Below, one piece after another: positions 26,665 through 35,103 of a DNA stretch of 64,000 bases (the first letter of the stretch is position 1; each line of letters starts with the position of its first letter). The notes beneath the pieces were generated by a model. That model was not told the DNA's origin. It made no database searches and saw only the letters and a list, made by a program, of their open reading frames with translations. The stretch covers positions 248,001 through 312,000 of the forward strand of contig NZ_VIUE01000001.1 in assembly GCF_007828215.1 (NCBI RefSeq). The letters are read 5' to 3'. Source of the stretch: Pseudomonas sp. SJZ074 (GTDB lineage Bacteria; Pseudomonadota; Gammaproteobacteria; Pseudomonadales; Pseudomonadaceae). The translations under genes were made by a program, and so were the position numbers.

Positions 26665-28463
26665 AGACCCTTCGTCGCTTCGGCCTGTTCTTCATCGGCG
26701 CCCTGCTCGCCTCGGTGCTGCTGTTCATGTACGTCAATTCGAGCGCGCAGCAGGCTGCCTCGTACATCGAGTCCCGGGACTTGATCCGCCAGCTCAAGCA
26801 GCAGGACGCCATCTGGGACAACGAGGTCCTCAAATCCCGGATCGCCTTGAGCCACAACTATGACCCCCTGGTTTCCCCATTGCATGAGATGTCCCGTCTC
26901 TGGCAGCGCCTGGACGCCATCGAGTCGGAGCCGGGTCGCCACGCGCCCTCGCTGTGGGAGACCCAGCGCGACGAATACCTCAAGGCCATCAAGGAAAAGA
27001 CCAGCCTGGTAGAACAGTTCAAGTCGCATAACGCGGTGCTGCGCAACTCCCTGGCGTTCCTGCCCACCGCCGAGGACGACATCCAGGCCGAGTTCACCCA
27101 ACTGTCGGACGATGAAAAACTGCAATTGCAGAGCGTCGCCATCGACACCTACGACCTGCTGCTCAGCAGCATGGAGTTCTCTCTGCTCACCACCCGCGAA
27201 ATTGCTGCCGAGGTCCTGCTGGGCCTGAACCGGCTCGATGTCAACAAGGAGCGCATGCCGGTGGGCCTGCATGACTCCATCGATATCCTGAGCCGGCACA
27301 TCGCCCTGATCCTTCGCGAACAACCGCGGGTCAATGAGTTGCTGGAGGGCATCGAAGCCGTTCCCGTCTCGGATCATCTCGACACCATCACCCGCCTGCT
27401 CGAGAAGGACCAGGAAATAGCCGCCGAAAAATACCAACGCAATCACGTGTACTTGCTGGTGTTCGCCACGCTCCTGGTGTTGATATTGATCTGGCTGGCC
27501 ATCCGGCTGATACGCAGCTTCGCCGAGATCAAGCGCGTCAACAAAGCCCTGCAAACCGCCAACGACGAACTGGAACAACGGGTCGAAGAGCGCACTCGCC
27601 AGCTCAAGGATACCCAGAGCGAGTTGATGGACACCGCCCGCCAGGCTGGCATGGCGGAAATCGCCACCAACGTACTGCATAACGTCGGCAACGTGCTCAA
27701 CAGCGTGAACATCTCCGCCGACCTGGTCAGTCGCAAGTTGCGCAGCAGCAAGGCCCAGGGACTGGGCAAAGCAATGAGCCTGATCAACGAACACCCCCAT
27801 GACCTGGGGCATTTCCTCACCGAGGACGAGAAAGGCAAGTTGCTGCCGGGCTATCTCAACCAGCTGGTGGAGGCCATGGCGGTGGAGCAGCAGAGCCTGA
27901 TCGATGAATTGACCCAGTTGAGCAAGAGCGTGGACCACATCAAGGACATCGTCTCCACGCAGCAATCCTATGCCGGGGCCAACAGCATGATGGAACCGCT
28001 GGTGATCGGCGAACTGCTGGAAGATGCCCTGCGCATGAACTCCGGCGCCCTGACCCGGCACCATGTGACGGTGATCAAGGAGTATGGCAACTTGCCGCGG
28101 ATCATGGGCGACAAGCACCGTTTGCTACTGATTCTGATCAACCTGATCAGCAACGCCAAATACGCCATGGCCGGGGTCTCGAATCATGCGCGGAACATGA
28201 CCCTTAGTGCGCGGGTCGTAGATGGCGAGACGTTGCAGATCAGCGTCAAGGATGAAGGCGAAGGTATTCCGGAAGAAAACATGACACGCATCTTTGCCCA
28301 CGGTTTTACTACGCGCAAGGAAGGCCACGGATTCGGCCTGCACAGCTGTGCAACGGCTGCCATCGAAATGAACGGTCGCCTCACCGCCCACAGTGAGGGC
28401 CCCGGCAAGGGAGCGACGTTTGTGCTACATGTGCCCCTGAAACTTGCGGAAGAGGATTCATGA
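26661..28463 (+). CDS. Membrane sensor histidine kinase
   Basis: This 600-residue protein has two transmembrane helices (about 7-25 and 260-278) around a roughly 230-residue helical periplasmic domain. A coiled-coil linker leads to an unusual H-box (EIATNVLHNVGNVLNSV, His near residue 340) and an HATPase_c domain: N box NLISNAKYAM, G1 DEGEGIP, F box FAHGFTTRKEG and G2 HGFGLHS. The LHNVGNVLNS form differs from the common HEINNPL type but recurs in Pseudomonas kinases. There is no receiver of its own; likely partners are the three operon receivers. The operon peroxidase could act in the same compartment as its sensing domain. Confidence 0.88.
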   Translation: MKTLRRFGLFFIGALLASVLLFMYVNSSAQQAASYIESRDLIRQLKQQDAIWDNEVLKSRIALSHNYDPLVSPLHEMSRLWQRLDAIESEPGRHAPSLWETQRDEYLKAIKEKTSLVEQFKSHNAVLRNSLAFLPTAEDDIQAEFTQLSDDEKLQLQSVAIDTYDLLLSSMEFSLLTTREIAAEVLLGLNRLDVNKERMPVGLHDSIDILSRHIALILREQPRVNELLEGIEAVPVSDHLDTITRLLEKDQEIAAEKYQRNHVYLLVFATLLVLILIWLAIRLIRSFAEIKRVNKALQTANDELEQRVEERTRQLKDTQSELMDTARQAGMAEIATNVLHNVGNVLNSVNISADLVSRKLRSSKAQGLGKAMSLINEHPHDLGHFLTEDEKGKLLPGYLNQLVEAMAVEQQSLIDELTQLSKSVDHIKDIVSTQQSYAGANSMMEPLVIGELLEDALRMNSGALTRHHVTVIKEYGNLPRIMGDKHRLLLILINLISNAKYAMAGVSNHARNMTLSARVVDGETLQISVKDEGEGIPEENMTRIFAHGFTTRKEGHGFGLHSCATAAIEMNGRLTAHSEGPGKGATFVLHVPLKLAEEDS

Positions 28464-29866
28464 ACAATTTAAGTAACCGGCGAATCCTGTTGATCGACGA
28501 TACGCCCGCCATTCATGAGGATTTTCGCAAGATTCTCACCCCCGAGGACGACAGCAACGCCGACCTGCAAGACATGGAAAGCGCGCTGTTTGGCGAAGCA
28601 CCGAAACCGGTTGGCACGGTGTTCGAGCTCGACTCGGCCTATGGCGGTCAGGAAGGCTTGAGCAAATTGCAGGCGGCAGTGGCGAAGGACCGCCCGTATG
28701 CCCTCGCCTTCGTCGACATGCGCATGCCAGAGGGCTGGGACGGTGCCAAGACCATCGAGGAATTGTGGAAGTGCGACTCGCAGTTGCAAGTGGTGGTATG
28801 CACGGCCTATTCGGATTATTCCTGGGATGAACTGTTGGATCGACTGAACGGCCACGACCGCCTGCTGATCCTGAAAAAACCCTTCGATAACATCGAAGTC
28901 CAGCAGATGGCCAACACCCTGACCACCAAATGGGAAATGACTTCGCGCGCGCAGTTGAAGATGAGCAAGCTAGAGGAACTGGTGCAGCAACGCACCCAGG
29001 CCTTCAAGCAAGCCAGTACCCTGCTGCAGATGGAAATCGACGAACGCAAGATGCTCGAAACTCAGTTGGTGCAATCGGAAAAGCTCGCCTCGCTGGGACA
29101 GTTGGCCGCCGGGGTAGCTCATGAAATCAACAACCCCATCGGTTTCATCTCCTCCAACCTGGGAGCGCTGGACGGCTATTTCAACAAGCTGGAGGAAATG
29201 CTCCTGGCCTACGGCAACGCCGAGGAAGCCATCGCCTCGCCGGAACTGGTGCTGTACTTGGTCAAGCTGCGCGAACAAGTGGAGCTGGATTTTCTCGTCG
29301 AGGACATTCCACTGCTGATCAAGGAGTCCAAGGACGGCATCGCCCGGGTCGGACAGATCGTCAAGGACCTGAAGGACTTCTCCCGCGTGGACTCCAACCA
29401 GGAATGGCAGATGGCGAACCTGCAGCAGGGCATCGACTCGACCCTGAACATCGTAGCCAACGAAATCAAGTACAAGGCCGACGTGGTCAAGGAGTACAGC
29501 CCGCTACCAGAGGTCGAATGCCTGCCGTCGCAAATCAACCAAGTGATCATGAACCTGATCGTCAACGCCGCCCAGGCCATCGGCCCCGAACGGGGCACGA
29601 TTACCCTGCGCAACGGCGTCGACGGTGACACCGTGTGGATCGAAGTTGCCGACAACGGCTCGGGCATCCCGCCGGAAACCCTGCAAAAAATCTTCGACCC
29701 GTTCTTCACCACCAAACCCATCGGCCAGGGCACGGGGCTTGGGCTGTCGTTGTCCTATGGCATCGTGAAGAAACACAACGGCGAGATCACCGTGCGCAGC
29801 GAAGTGGGGGTGGGTACGACGTTCCGGGTCGAGTTGCCGATGCGGCAGATGAAGCTGGCGGAGTGA
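28460..29866 (+). CDS. Receiver-histidine kinase hybrid (REC-HisKA-HATPase)
   Basis: This 468-residue soluble protein starts with the same extended receiver as the two GGDEF-EAL proteins ([20 protein letters not shown]; phospho-Asp86 in [20 protein letters not shown]). A coiled coil (about 165-205), a HisKA domain with phospho-His221 ([15 protein letters not shown]) and an HATPase_c domain ([35 protein letters not shown]) follow. The receiver at the N terminus means phosphorylation input may control the kinase, the reverse of usual hybrids. It overlaps the previous kinase gene by 4 bases and is last in the operon, before a hairpin. Confidence 0.9.
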   Translation: MNNLSNRRILLIDDTPAIHEDFRKILTPEDDSNADLQDMESALFGEAPKPVGTVFELDSAYGGQEGLSKLQAAVAKDRPYALAFVDMRMPEGWDGAKTIEELWKCDSQLQVVVCTAYSDYSWDELLDRLNGHDRLLILKKPFDNIEVQQMANTLTTKWEMTSRAQLKMSKLEELVQQRTQAFKQASTLLQMEIDERKMLETQLVQSEKLASLGQLAAGVAHEINNPIGFISSNLGALDGYFNKLEEMLLAYGNAEEAIASPELVLYLVKLREQVELDFLVEDIPLLIKESKDGIARVGQIVKDLKDFSRVDSNQEWQMANLQQGIDSTLNIVANEIKYKADVVKEYSPLPEVECLPSQINQVIMNLIVNAAQAIGPERGTITLRNGVDGDTVWIEVADNGSGIPPETLQKIFDPFFTTKPIGQGTGLGLSLSYGIVKKHNGEITVRSEVGVGTTFRVELPMRQMKLAE

Positions 29867-29892
29867 CGCAGAGTTATCTGTGAATTGAGTCC

Positions 29893-29924
29893 CTGTGGCG
29901 AGGGGATAAATCCCCTCGCCACAG
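29893..29924 (+). terminator. Perfect hairpin ending the signalling operon
   Basis: The sequence ctgtggcgagggga, loop taaa, and its complement form a 14-bp stem 27 bases after the last stop codon. It is a member of the recurring palindrome family and has no long T tract. Confidence 0.65.
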
Positions 29925-30021
29925 CTAAAGCCCTCAGCACATGAAATCCTCTCATCACCGGTTGCCCAGCCTTTCGCCACCAGCGCAGAATGGCCCTTCG
30001 CCCCTCCCCCAAGGAAACCGC

Positions 30022-31641
30022 ATGAGCCTGTCGCTACTGAGCCGTTACGCCTTCTTTGCTGGCTGTGTGCTGTTCACCCTCGCCAGCCTGCCGTTCCTCG
30101 CCCATGACTGGCTATGGCCGATCGCGCTGGTGACAGGCCTGCTGAGCCTGCTGGGGTTGTTCGACCTGCTGCAAAAACGCCACGCCGTGCGGCGCAACTA
30201 TCCAATCCTGGGCAATATCCGCTACCTGGTCGAAGGCATTCGCCCGGAGATCCGCCAGTACCTGCTCGAATCCGACAGCGATGCCCTGCCCTTCTCCCGC
30301 GCCCAGCGCTCTCTGGTGTATTCCCGGGCCAAGAACGAAAGTGCCGACAAACCCTTCGGCACCTTGATCGACGTCTACCAGGCCGGCTTCGAATTCATCG
30401 GCCACTCCATGCGCCCGGCTCCGTTGAGCGACCCCAGCGGGTTTCGCGTAACGGTCGGTGGCCCGCAGTGCACCCAGCCTTACTCGGCTTCGGTGTTCAA
30501 CATTTCCGCCATGAGCTTTGGCTCCCTGAGTGCCAACGCTATCCGGGCGTTGAACCAGGGCGCGAAGCTCGGCAATTTCGCCCACGACACCGGCGAAGGC
30601 AGCATCAGCCCCTACCACCGTGAACACGGTGGCGACCTGACCTGGGAGCTGGGCAGCGGCTACTTCGGCTGTCGCACCGCGGACGGCCACTTCGACCCGG
30701 ATCGGTTCGCCGCCCAGGCCCGGGACCCACAGGTGCGGATGATTGAAATCAAGATGAGCCAGGGCGCCAAGCCCGGCCACGGCGGGATCCTGCCCAAGCA
30801 CAAGGTCACCCGGGAAATCGCCGAAACCCGCGGCATCCGCATGGGCGAAGATTGCGTTTCACCGTCCTGCCACAGCGCGTTTTCCACGCCTATCGAGTTG
30901 ATGCAGTTCGTACAACAACTGCGTGAGTTATCCGGGGGGAAACCGGTAGGCTTCAAGTTCTGCCTGGGTCATCCCTGGGAATTCATGGGCATCGCCAAAG
31001 CCATGCTGGAGACCGGCATCCTGCCCGACTTTATCGTGGTGGACGGCAAGGAAGGCGGCACGGGCGCAGCGCCGGTCGAATTTACCGACCACATCGGCGC
31101 GCCGTTGCGCGAGGGCCTGCTGTTCGTCCACAACACCCTGGTGGGCCTGAACCTGCGGGACAAGATCAAGCTTGGCGCCAGCGGCAAGATCGTCAGCGCC
31201 TTCGACATCGCCAGCGTACTGGCCATCGGCGCCGACTGGGCCAACGCCGCCCGGGGCTTCATGTTCGCCATTGGCTGCATCCAGTCGCAAAGCTGCCACA
31301 CCAACAAATGCCCCACCGGCGTCGCCACCCAGGACACCTTGCGCCAGCGCGCCCTGGTCGTCCCGGACAAGGCCCAGCGGGTCTACAGCTTCCACCGCAA
31401 CACCCTCAAGGCCCTGGCCGAAATGCTCGCCGCCGCAGGTCTCGAACACCCTTCGCAGCTGCAACCCAAGCACCTGGTTCGGCGGATGTCAGCGACTGAG
31501 ATCAAGCTGTTTTCGCAGTTGCATGTGTTTTTGAAGCCGGGGGAGTTGCTCACCGGTGAGGTGAATGGGGCGTTTTATTCACGGATGTGGCAGATGGCGC
31601 GGGCGGACAGTTTTGAGCCTTTGGAGGTGGAGGTTGCGTGA
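30022..31641 (+). CDS. FMN-binding glutamate synthase-like protein, membrane anchored
   Basis: This 539-residue protein has a hydrophobic N terminus (about residues 5-50, two helices) and then the alpha/beta barrel of the glutamate synthase large subunit (SAMSFGSLSANAIRALNQGA, ISPYHREHGGDL, QGAKPGHGGILPKHKV, VDGKEGGTGAAP). A GltB-type cysteine cluster is kept (CIQSQSCHTNKCPTGVATQD), suited to an Fe-S centre. The glutaminase and C-terminal domains of true GOGAT are absent. Such stand-alone proteins occur widely; the reaction is not known. The start is ATG 30022, with AAGGA 8 bases upstream. Confidence 0.85.
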   Translation: MSLSLLSRYAFFAGCVLFTLASLPFLAHDWLWPIALVTGLLSLLGLFDLLQKRHAVRRNYPILGNIRYLVEGIRPEIRQYLLESDSDALPFSRAQRSLVYSRAKNESADKPFGTLIDVYQAGFEFIGHSMRPAPLSDPSGFRVTVGGPQCTQPYSASVFNISAMSFGSLSANAIRALNQGAKLGNFAHDTGEGSISPYHREHGGDLTWELGSGYFGCRTADGHFDPDRFAAQARDPQVRMIEIKMSQGAKPGHGGILPKHKVTREIAETRGIRMGEDCVSPSCHSAFSTPIELMQFVQQLRELSGGKPVGFKFCLGHPWEFMGIAKAMLETGILPDFIVVDGKEGGTGAAPVEFTDHIGAPLREGLLFVHNTLVGLNLRDKIKLGASGKIVSAFDIASVLAIGADWANAARGFMFAIGCIQSQSCHTNKCPTGVATQDTLRQRALVVPDKAQRVYSFHRNTLKALAEMLAAAGLEHPSQLQPKHLVRRMSATEIKLFSQLHVFLKPGELLTGEVNGAFYSRMWQMARADSFEPLEVEVA

Positions 31642-31647
31642 ACAATC

Positions 31648-31674
31648 GCGCAGCGAACCACTTCTAGGCTGCGC
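31648..31674. terminator. Hairpin between convergent genes
   Basis: The arms gcgcagc and gctgcgc pair across a 13-base loop, right after the stop of the glutamate synthase-like gene and before the glycosyltransferase gene end. Confidence 0.4.
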
Positions 31675-31724
31675 AATTTCAAGGCAACCGTAAGAACAGG
31701 CGATGATATGACTATCGAGCCAAG

Positions 31725-33230
31725 TCACCACGTTACAACACGACGAGTGACCCACACAGGCTCTTTCAAAACGATGAAACCATAGTCGCCCAATAGATAA
31801 ATCCGATAATTCCGGTTGTCCACGACAGGCACATAACCTAAAAAACCAACATAGGTCGCGTTGTGCCGGTCATTTTCCCACGCTACGTTGGTGATACCCA
31901 TTGACGACAAATTTTCCGGGAGCATGAAGTAATAGACATTTAACAGATAAGGCAGAACAGGCAATTCTTGAAACGAGCCGCGAGCACTTGCCAGCCAGTG
32001 ATAGGAAGGGGTTGCCGATAGATAAATCCGCTTGGCTTCGTACAGCTCCCGGTGTGAAGTGATGTCATACGCCAGACTGTAAAGCGCACCGTTGCTGAAG
32101 GTTTTTTGGAAGGTCAGCACCCGGCCATAAGCGAAGGAAAGTGAAAGCGTTGCCAGAAGCGGGATGATCAGCAACAGCGGCAGGCGGGGATGGATGGGTG
32201 CAAGGGCCAGAAAAGCAAGATAAAACAACGACATCAGCAACACACCGAAGCCCATCAAGGTGCGAGCGCATTCGTTGAAATCACGAAAAAACAGCGCGAT
32301 GCCAGGTATTAACAGGATCAACAAGGGCAACGTCAGCAATCCCCCCAGGATCAACACGGCAGTCTTCCAACGTTGTTCCTTACGCTCCAGTATCCGGCAG
32401 CCCAACCGCATGGCACCAATAATTGCCCACAAGATCAGCGCGGCCAATAGCCAGGTGTATCCACCGTGAAACAGTAGCGCGACTTTTTCCACCACTCGCC
32501 CGATATTGATGCCAATCTGCAGCAGCGGATCGACTTTCCAATTCAACAATGCAGTTCGCTCCGTTCCCATCAGAAAGACGGCGGAGACCAGGTAAATCAG
32601 AACGGCCAAGCCAAATTGAGCCACCTTCCAACCCAACATTTTAAGCAACTGGAAGTATGGTTCCCGTTTGTATGCCGCCCTGAGCAGTTCCAGGCAACAC
32701 AGGCCCAGGAACACGTTGACGCTGATCTGATAGAGCCCGAATGACACCATCAACAATCCGGCTGGCACGCACCACTGACGCATTCGCGAAGCCCCCTGAA
32801 AGGTCACTGCGTAAATGACAGCGACCAGACTTAATGCCATGGCGGGACCATCGTATTGATACGACAGGTTCTGCAACAGGAAGGGGTTGTACCAGATAGG
32901 TAACGGGACCAAACAACAGACCAGCGTCGGCTGAGGGAAGTAATGAAAGGTCAGGCGAGTCAAAGCCAGCGACATGGCCAATGCGGCGAGTAATAGCGGC
33001 AGCGGGAAAATGTCTGGTGCGGCGCCGGTGAAGGACAGCACTTGGTACAACAGATCAACGAACCAGCGCCCTTGACCAGTCCAACCCATTCCAGCTTCCA
33101 ACGCTCGCCAGTTATCGTCTATGTAGCGAAAATCAGCAAGGATCAACGGCAGGACGTAAAGCAAGATTGCGGCTAAGAAAAACAGCGCAATCTGGCGACG
33201 ATTGAGCTCGCGATAGAAAAAATCGTTCAC
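31725..33230 (-). CDS. GtrII/GtrC-type polytopic glycosyltransferase
   Basis: This 501-residue inner-membrane protein has about eleven helices and an early acidic loop DFRYIDDNWRALEAGMGW typical of GT-C enzymes and of the GtrII family. It ends in a soluble part (YRIYLLGDYGFIVLKEPVWV). GtrC proteins transfer a lipid-linked sugar to O-antigen on the periplasmic side and are specific for sugar and linkage. The start is GTG, with GGGAGGA 6 bases upstream; that site lies within the gtrB stub. As the final gene of the operon it is the likely user of the lipid-linked pentose made by the upstream genes (inference). Base composition is more AT-rich than the surroundings. Confidence 0.8.
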   Translation of the reverse strand: MNDFFYRELNRRQIALFFLAAILLYVLPLILADFRYIDDNWRALEAGMGWTGQGRWFVDLLYQVLSFTGAAPDIFPLPLLLAALAMSLALTRLTFHYFPQPTLVCCLVPLPIWYNPFLLQNLSYQYDGPAMALSLVAVIYAVTFQGASRMRQWCVPAGLLMVSFGLYQISVNVFLGLCCLELLRAAYKREPYFQLLKMLGWKVAQFGLAVLIYLVSAVFLMGTERTALLNWKVDPLLQIGINIGRVVEKVALLFHGGYTWLLAALILWAIIGAMRLGCRILERKEQRWKTAVLILGGLLTLPLLILLIPGIALFFRDFNECARTLMGFGVLLMSLFYLAFLALAPIHPRLPLLLIIPLLATLSLSFAYGRVLTFQKTFSNGALYSLAYDITSHRELYEAKRIYLSATPSYHWLASARGSFQELPVLPYLLNVYYFMLPENLSSMGITNVAWENDRHNATYVGFLGYVPVVDNRNYRIYLLGDYGFIVLKEPVWVTRRVVTW

Positions 33231-33232
33231 CG

Positions 33233-33385
33233 TTATTCCTCCCGGGACTTCAATCTGCCTTGTCGGATCATTTCCTTGATGACATACCGAGGCCGATGCT
33301 TGGCCTTCAGATAAATTCCCCCGACGTACTCACCCAATACTCCAATACCGAGCAACTGCACCCTGCCCACAAACGGGAGTTGCTT
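33233..33385 (-). pseudogene. C-terminal stub of a gtrB bactoprenol-phosphate glucosyltransferase gene
   Basis: Fifty in-frame codons end in TAA, 2 bases before the glycosyltransferase start. The product includes [20 protein letters not shown], followed by [10 protein letters not shown]. This matches my recall of the extreme C terminus of GtrB ([20 protein letters not shown], then VKNRPKYIIKK in E. coli). The frame is closed upstream by TGA, and the catalytic GT-A domain, about 250 residues, is missing. The stub still carries the GGGAGGA ribosome-binding site for the next gene. It lies exactly where gtrB should be in a gtrA-gtrB-gtrC cassette. Confidence 0.8.
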
Positions 33386-33409
33386 TCATAATCATCATTG
33401 TTCTCCTCG

Positions 33410-34366
33410 TCAGCGACCAGGTAACGATCGTTCCCGCCCGATCAAGAAGACAGCCCCCAGCCCCACCGCCAGCCACAACGTCACCACCCGCAACAGAATC
33501 GTCGCGGCAATTGCACTTGCCGTCGCAACGGCACCAGACACCAGTAGAGCCACCATTACCGCTTCGGTACTGCCCAATCCGGCGGGTATGAAACTCAGGG
33601 CACCAATCAGCATGGAAATGGCATAAATGAACATGACCGATGTGAGAGGTACGTCCGCTGCCACAGCCCTCAAAATCCAGTCGAACGCCAACACTTCGAG
33701 CCCCCAGGCCATGAGACTCAATAACGTCGCGACAATCTGTCGACGTGGGGTATGACATCTGCGTGCCTGGAGCAATACCCGAACGAGATAGCGCAGCATC
33801 CGGGAAATCCAGCTACGTCCCTTGCCGATGCGGCGGGCAATGTTGCCTATCAGTTCCGGGTGCACCATCAGCAGTACGCCGCAGACCAGCAACGCCAGAG
33901 TGGCCGCCATCATCGGCAGCCATTTGGGGTGAGCACTCAAGCCCAACAGCGCCAAAACAACTATCGCCAGCAAATCCGAAAACCGCTCACTCAATAGCGC
34001 AGCAAAACTGTGTGCATAAGGCACATCCCAGCGTTTTAACAGGACTCCACGTAATGCCTCGCCCGCCTTGCCAGGTGTTGTAGTCAATGCAAATCCCGAC
34101 AGATAGATTTTCAAGCTGGGCCAACAAGGCAATGTATGTCCCAAGGCCCTGAGATAAACCTGCCAGCGCAAAAAACGCAGCCCATAGCCAAGCAGAACCA
34201 AAACGATTATTTGCGCCCCGTCCCCCCACCCTACCCGACTGACCGCCCCGCTCACCGCCGCCCACCCACCCCAGAGGGAAATGGCGAGGTAAACCAGGGC
34301 GGAGCAGATCGCCGAACCGATCAACAACTGATAGCGCCATCCAGCCAAAGTCGCGGCCTGGTTCAC
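33410..34366 (-). CDS. Flippase-like integral membrane protein (LPG-synthase TM / UPF0104 type)
   Basis: This 318-residue protein has about eight helices. The segment LTTTPGKAGEALRGVLLKRWD is followed later by FIPAGLGSTEAVMVALL, the two signature stretches of the lysylphosphatidylglycerol synthase transmembrane domain family. Members without the synthase domain are thought to move or handle polyprenyl- or phospholipid-linked substrates. A GTG start overlaps the stop of the reductase gene (GTGA). By context it may translocate or help transfer the lipid-linked pentose; this role is inferred. Confidence 0.75.
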   Translation of the reverse strand: MNQAATLAGWRYQLLIGSAICSALVYLAISLWGGWAAVSGAVSRVGWGDGAQIIVLVLLGYGLRFLRWQVYLRALGHTLPCWPSLKIYLSGFALTTTPGKAGEALRGVLLKRWDVPYAHSFAALLSERFSDLLAIVVLALLGLSAHPKWLPMMAATLALLVCGVLLMVHPELIGNIARRIGKGRSWISRMLRYLVRVLLQARRCHTPRRQIVATLLSLMAWGLEVLAFDWILRAVAADVPLTSVMFIYAISMLIGALSFIPAGLGSTEAVMVALLVSGAVATASAIAATILLRVVTLWLAVGLGAVFLIGRERSLPGR

Positions 34367-35103
34367 AGGTTGAGCCTTTTGAACAGTGACTGCGGCAATG
34401 CCCGTATCAGGTACATGATCAACGCCCAGAACGCCGGTACATAAAGCACCGAGGCCTTGCGTTCGATACCCGCCACAATTCGACGAGCGACTACCTCCGG
34501 TTGCGCTACCAGGAAAGCCGGCATCGCCAATCCGCGGGTCATTGGCGTATCGACAAAGCCGGGCTTGATGGTGATCACATGCACGCCGGACTTGGACATC
34601 CGCGCGCGCAGACCTTCGCAGAATGTGGAAACGGCCGCTTTGGCTGCGCCATACACGTAGTTGGAGGGACGCCCGCGATCCCCCGCCACTGAAGAAATAA
34701 CCGCCAGCGTGCCACCGCGCTGAACGATCATCAGACTCGCCAGACGAGTCAGCAAGGCAATTACCGAACTGCCATTGTTGGCAAACTCGGCCATGGCCGA
34801 TTCAGCACTTCGCTCACATTCGTGTTGATTTGGCAAAGATCCATAAGCAATCAAACAGATATCCATCGATTGCATCACAGCCAGGCACTGCTCCAGCATG
34901 ATGCTTTGTGCATCAACATTGCCAAGGTCCATCACGCAGGGGGTAACCCTGCTTGCACCTCGCGCCTTAAGATCAGCACAGGTTTGCAGCAGTTTTGACT
35001 CATCCCTGGCAACCAGAAAGAACTCGCTCTGCTCAATCGCCCACAGTCGTGCGCAAGCACAGGCAATGGCAGAAGTAGCCCCCGCAATCAGGATTTTTTT
35101 CAT
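34363..35103 (-). CDS. Short-chain dehydrogenase, DprE2-like (decaprenylphospho-ribose 2-epimerase reductase subunit)
   Basis: This 246-residue SDR has the nucleotide motif GATSAIACACARLWA, the NAG-equivalent region, catalytic Ser in AVISSVAGDRGRPSN, and YxxxK in YVYGAAKAAV. GxIxGFVDTPMT-like (IKPGFVDTPMTRG) follows, and a hydrophobic C-terminal helix (YVPAFWALIMYLIRAL) suits membrane attachment. It follows the DprE1-like oxidase with an ATGA overlap, the same pairing as mycobacterial DprE1/DprE2, where it reduces the keto intermediate to polyprenyl-phospho-arabinose. The start is ATG 35103 (MKKILIAG); the upstream in-frame part belongs to the overlapping gene. Confidence 0.82.
   Translation of the reverse strand: MKKILIAGATSAIACACARLWAIEQSEFFLVARDESKLLQTCADLKARGASRVTPCVMDLGNVDAQSIMLEQCLAVMQSMDICLIAYGSLPNQHECERSAESAMAEFANNGSSVIALLTRLASLMIVQRGGTLAVISSVAGDRGRPSNYVYGAAKAAVSTFCEGLRARMSKSGVHVITIKPGFVDTPMTRGLAMPAFLVAQPEVVARRIVAGIERKASVLYVPAFWALIMYLIRALPQSLFKRLNL

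Noticed and set aside
33330..33758. Minus-strand open frame overlapping the flippase-like gene and the gtrB stub
   Set aside because: It is out of frame with both recognisable products and contains no motif; the gtrB stub is in another frame.
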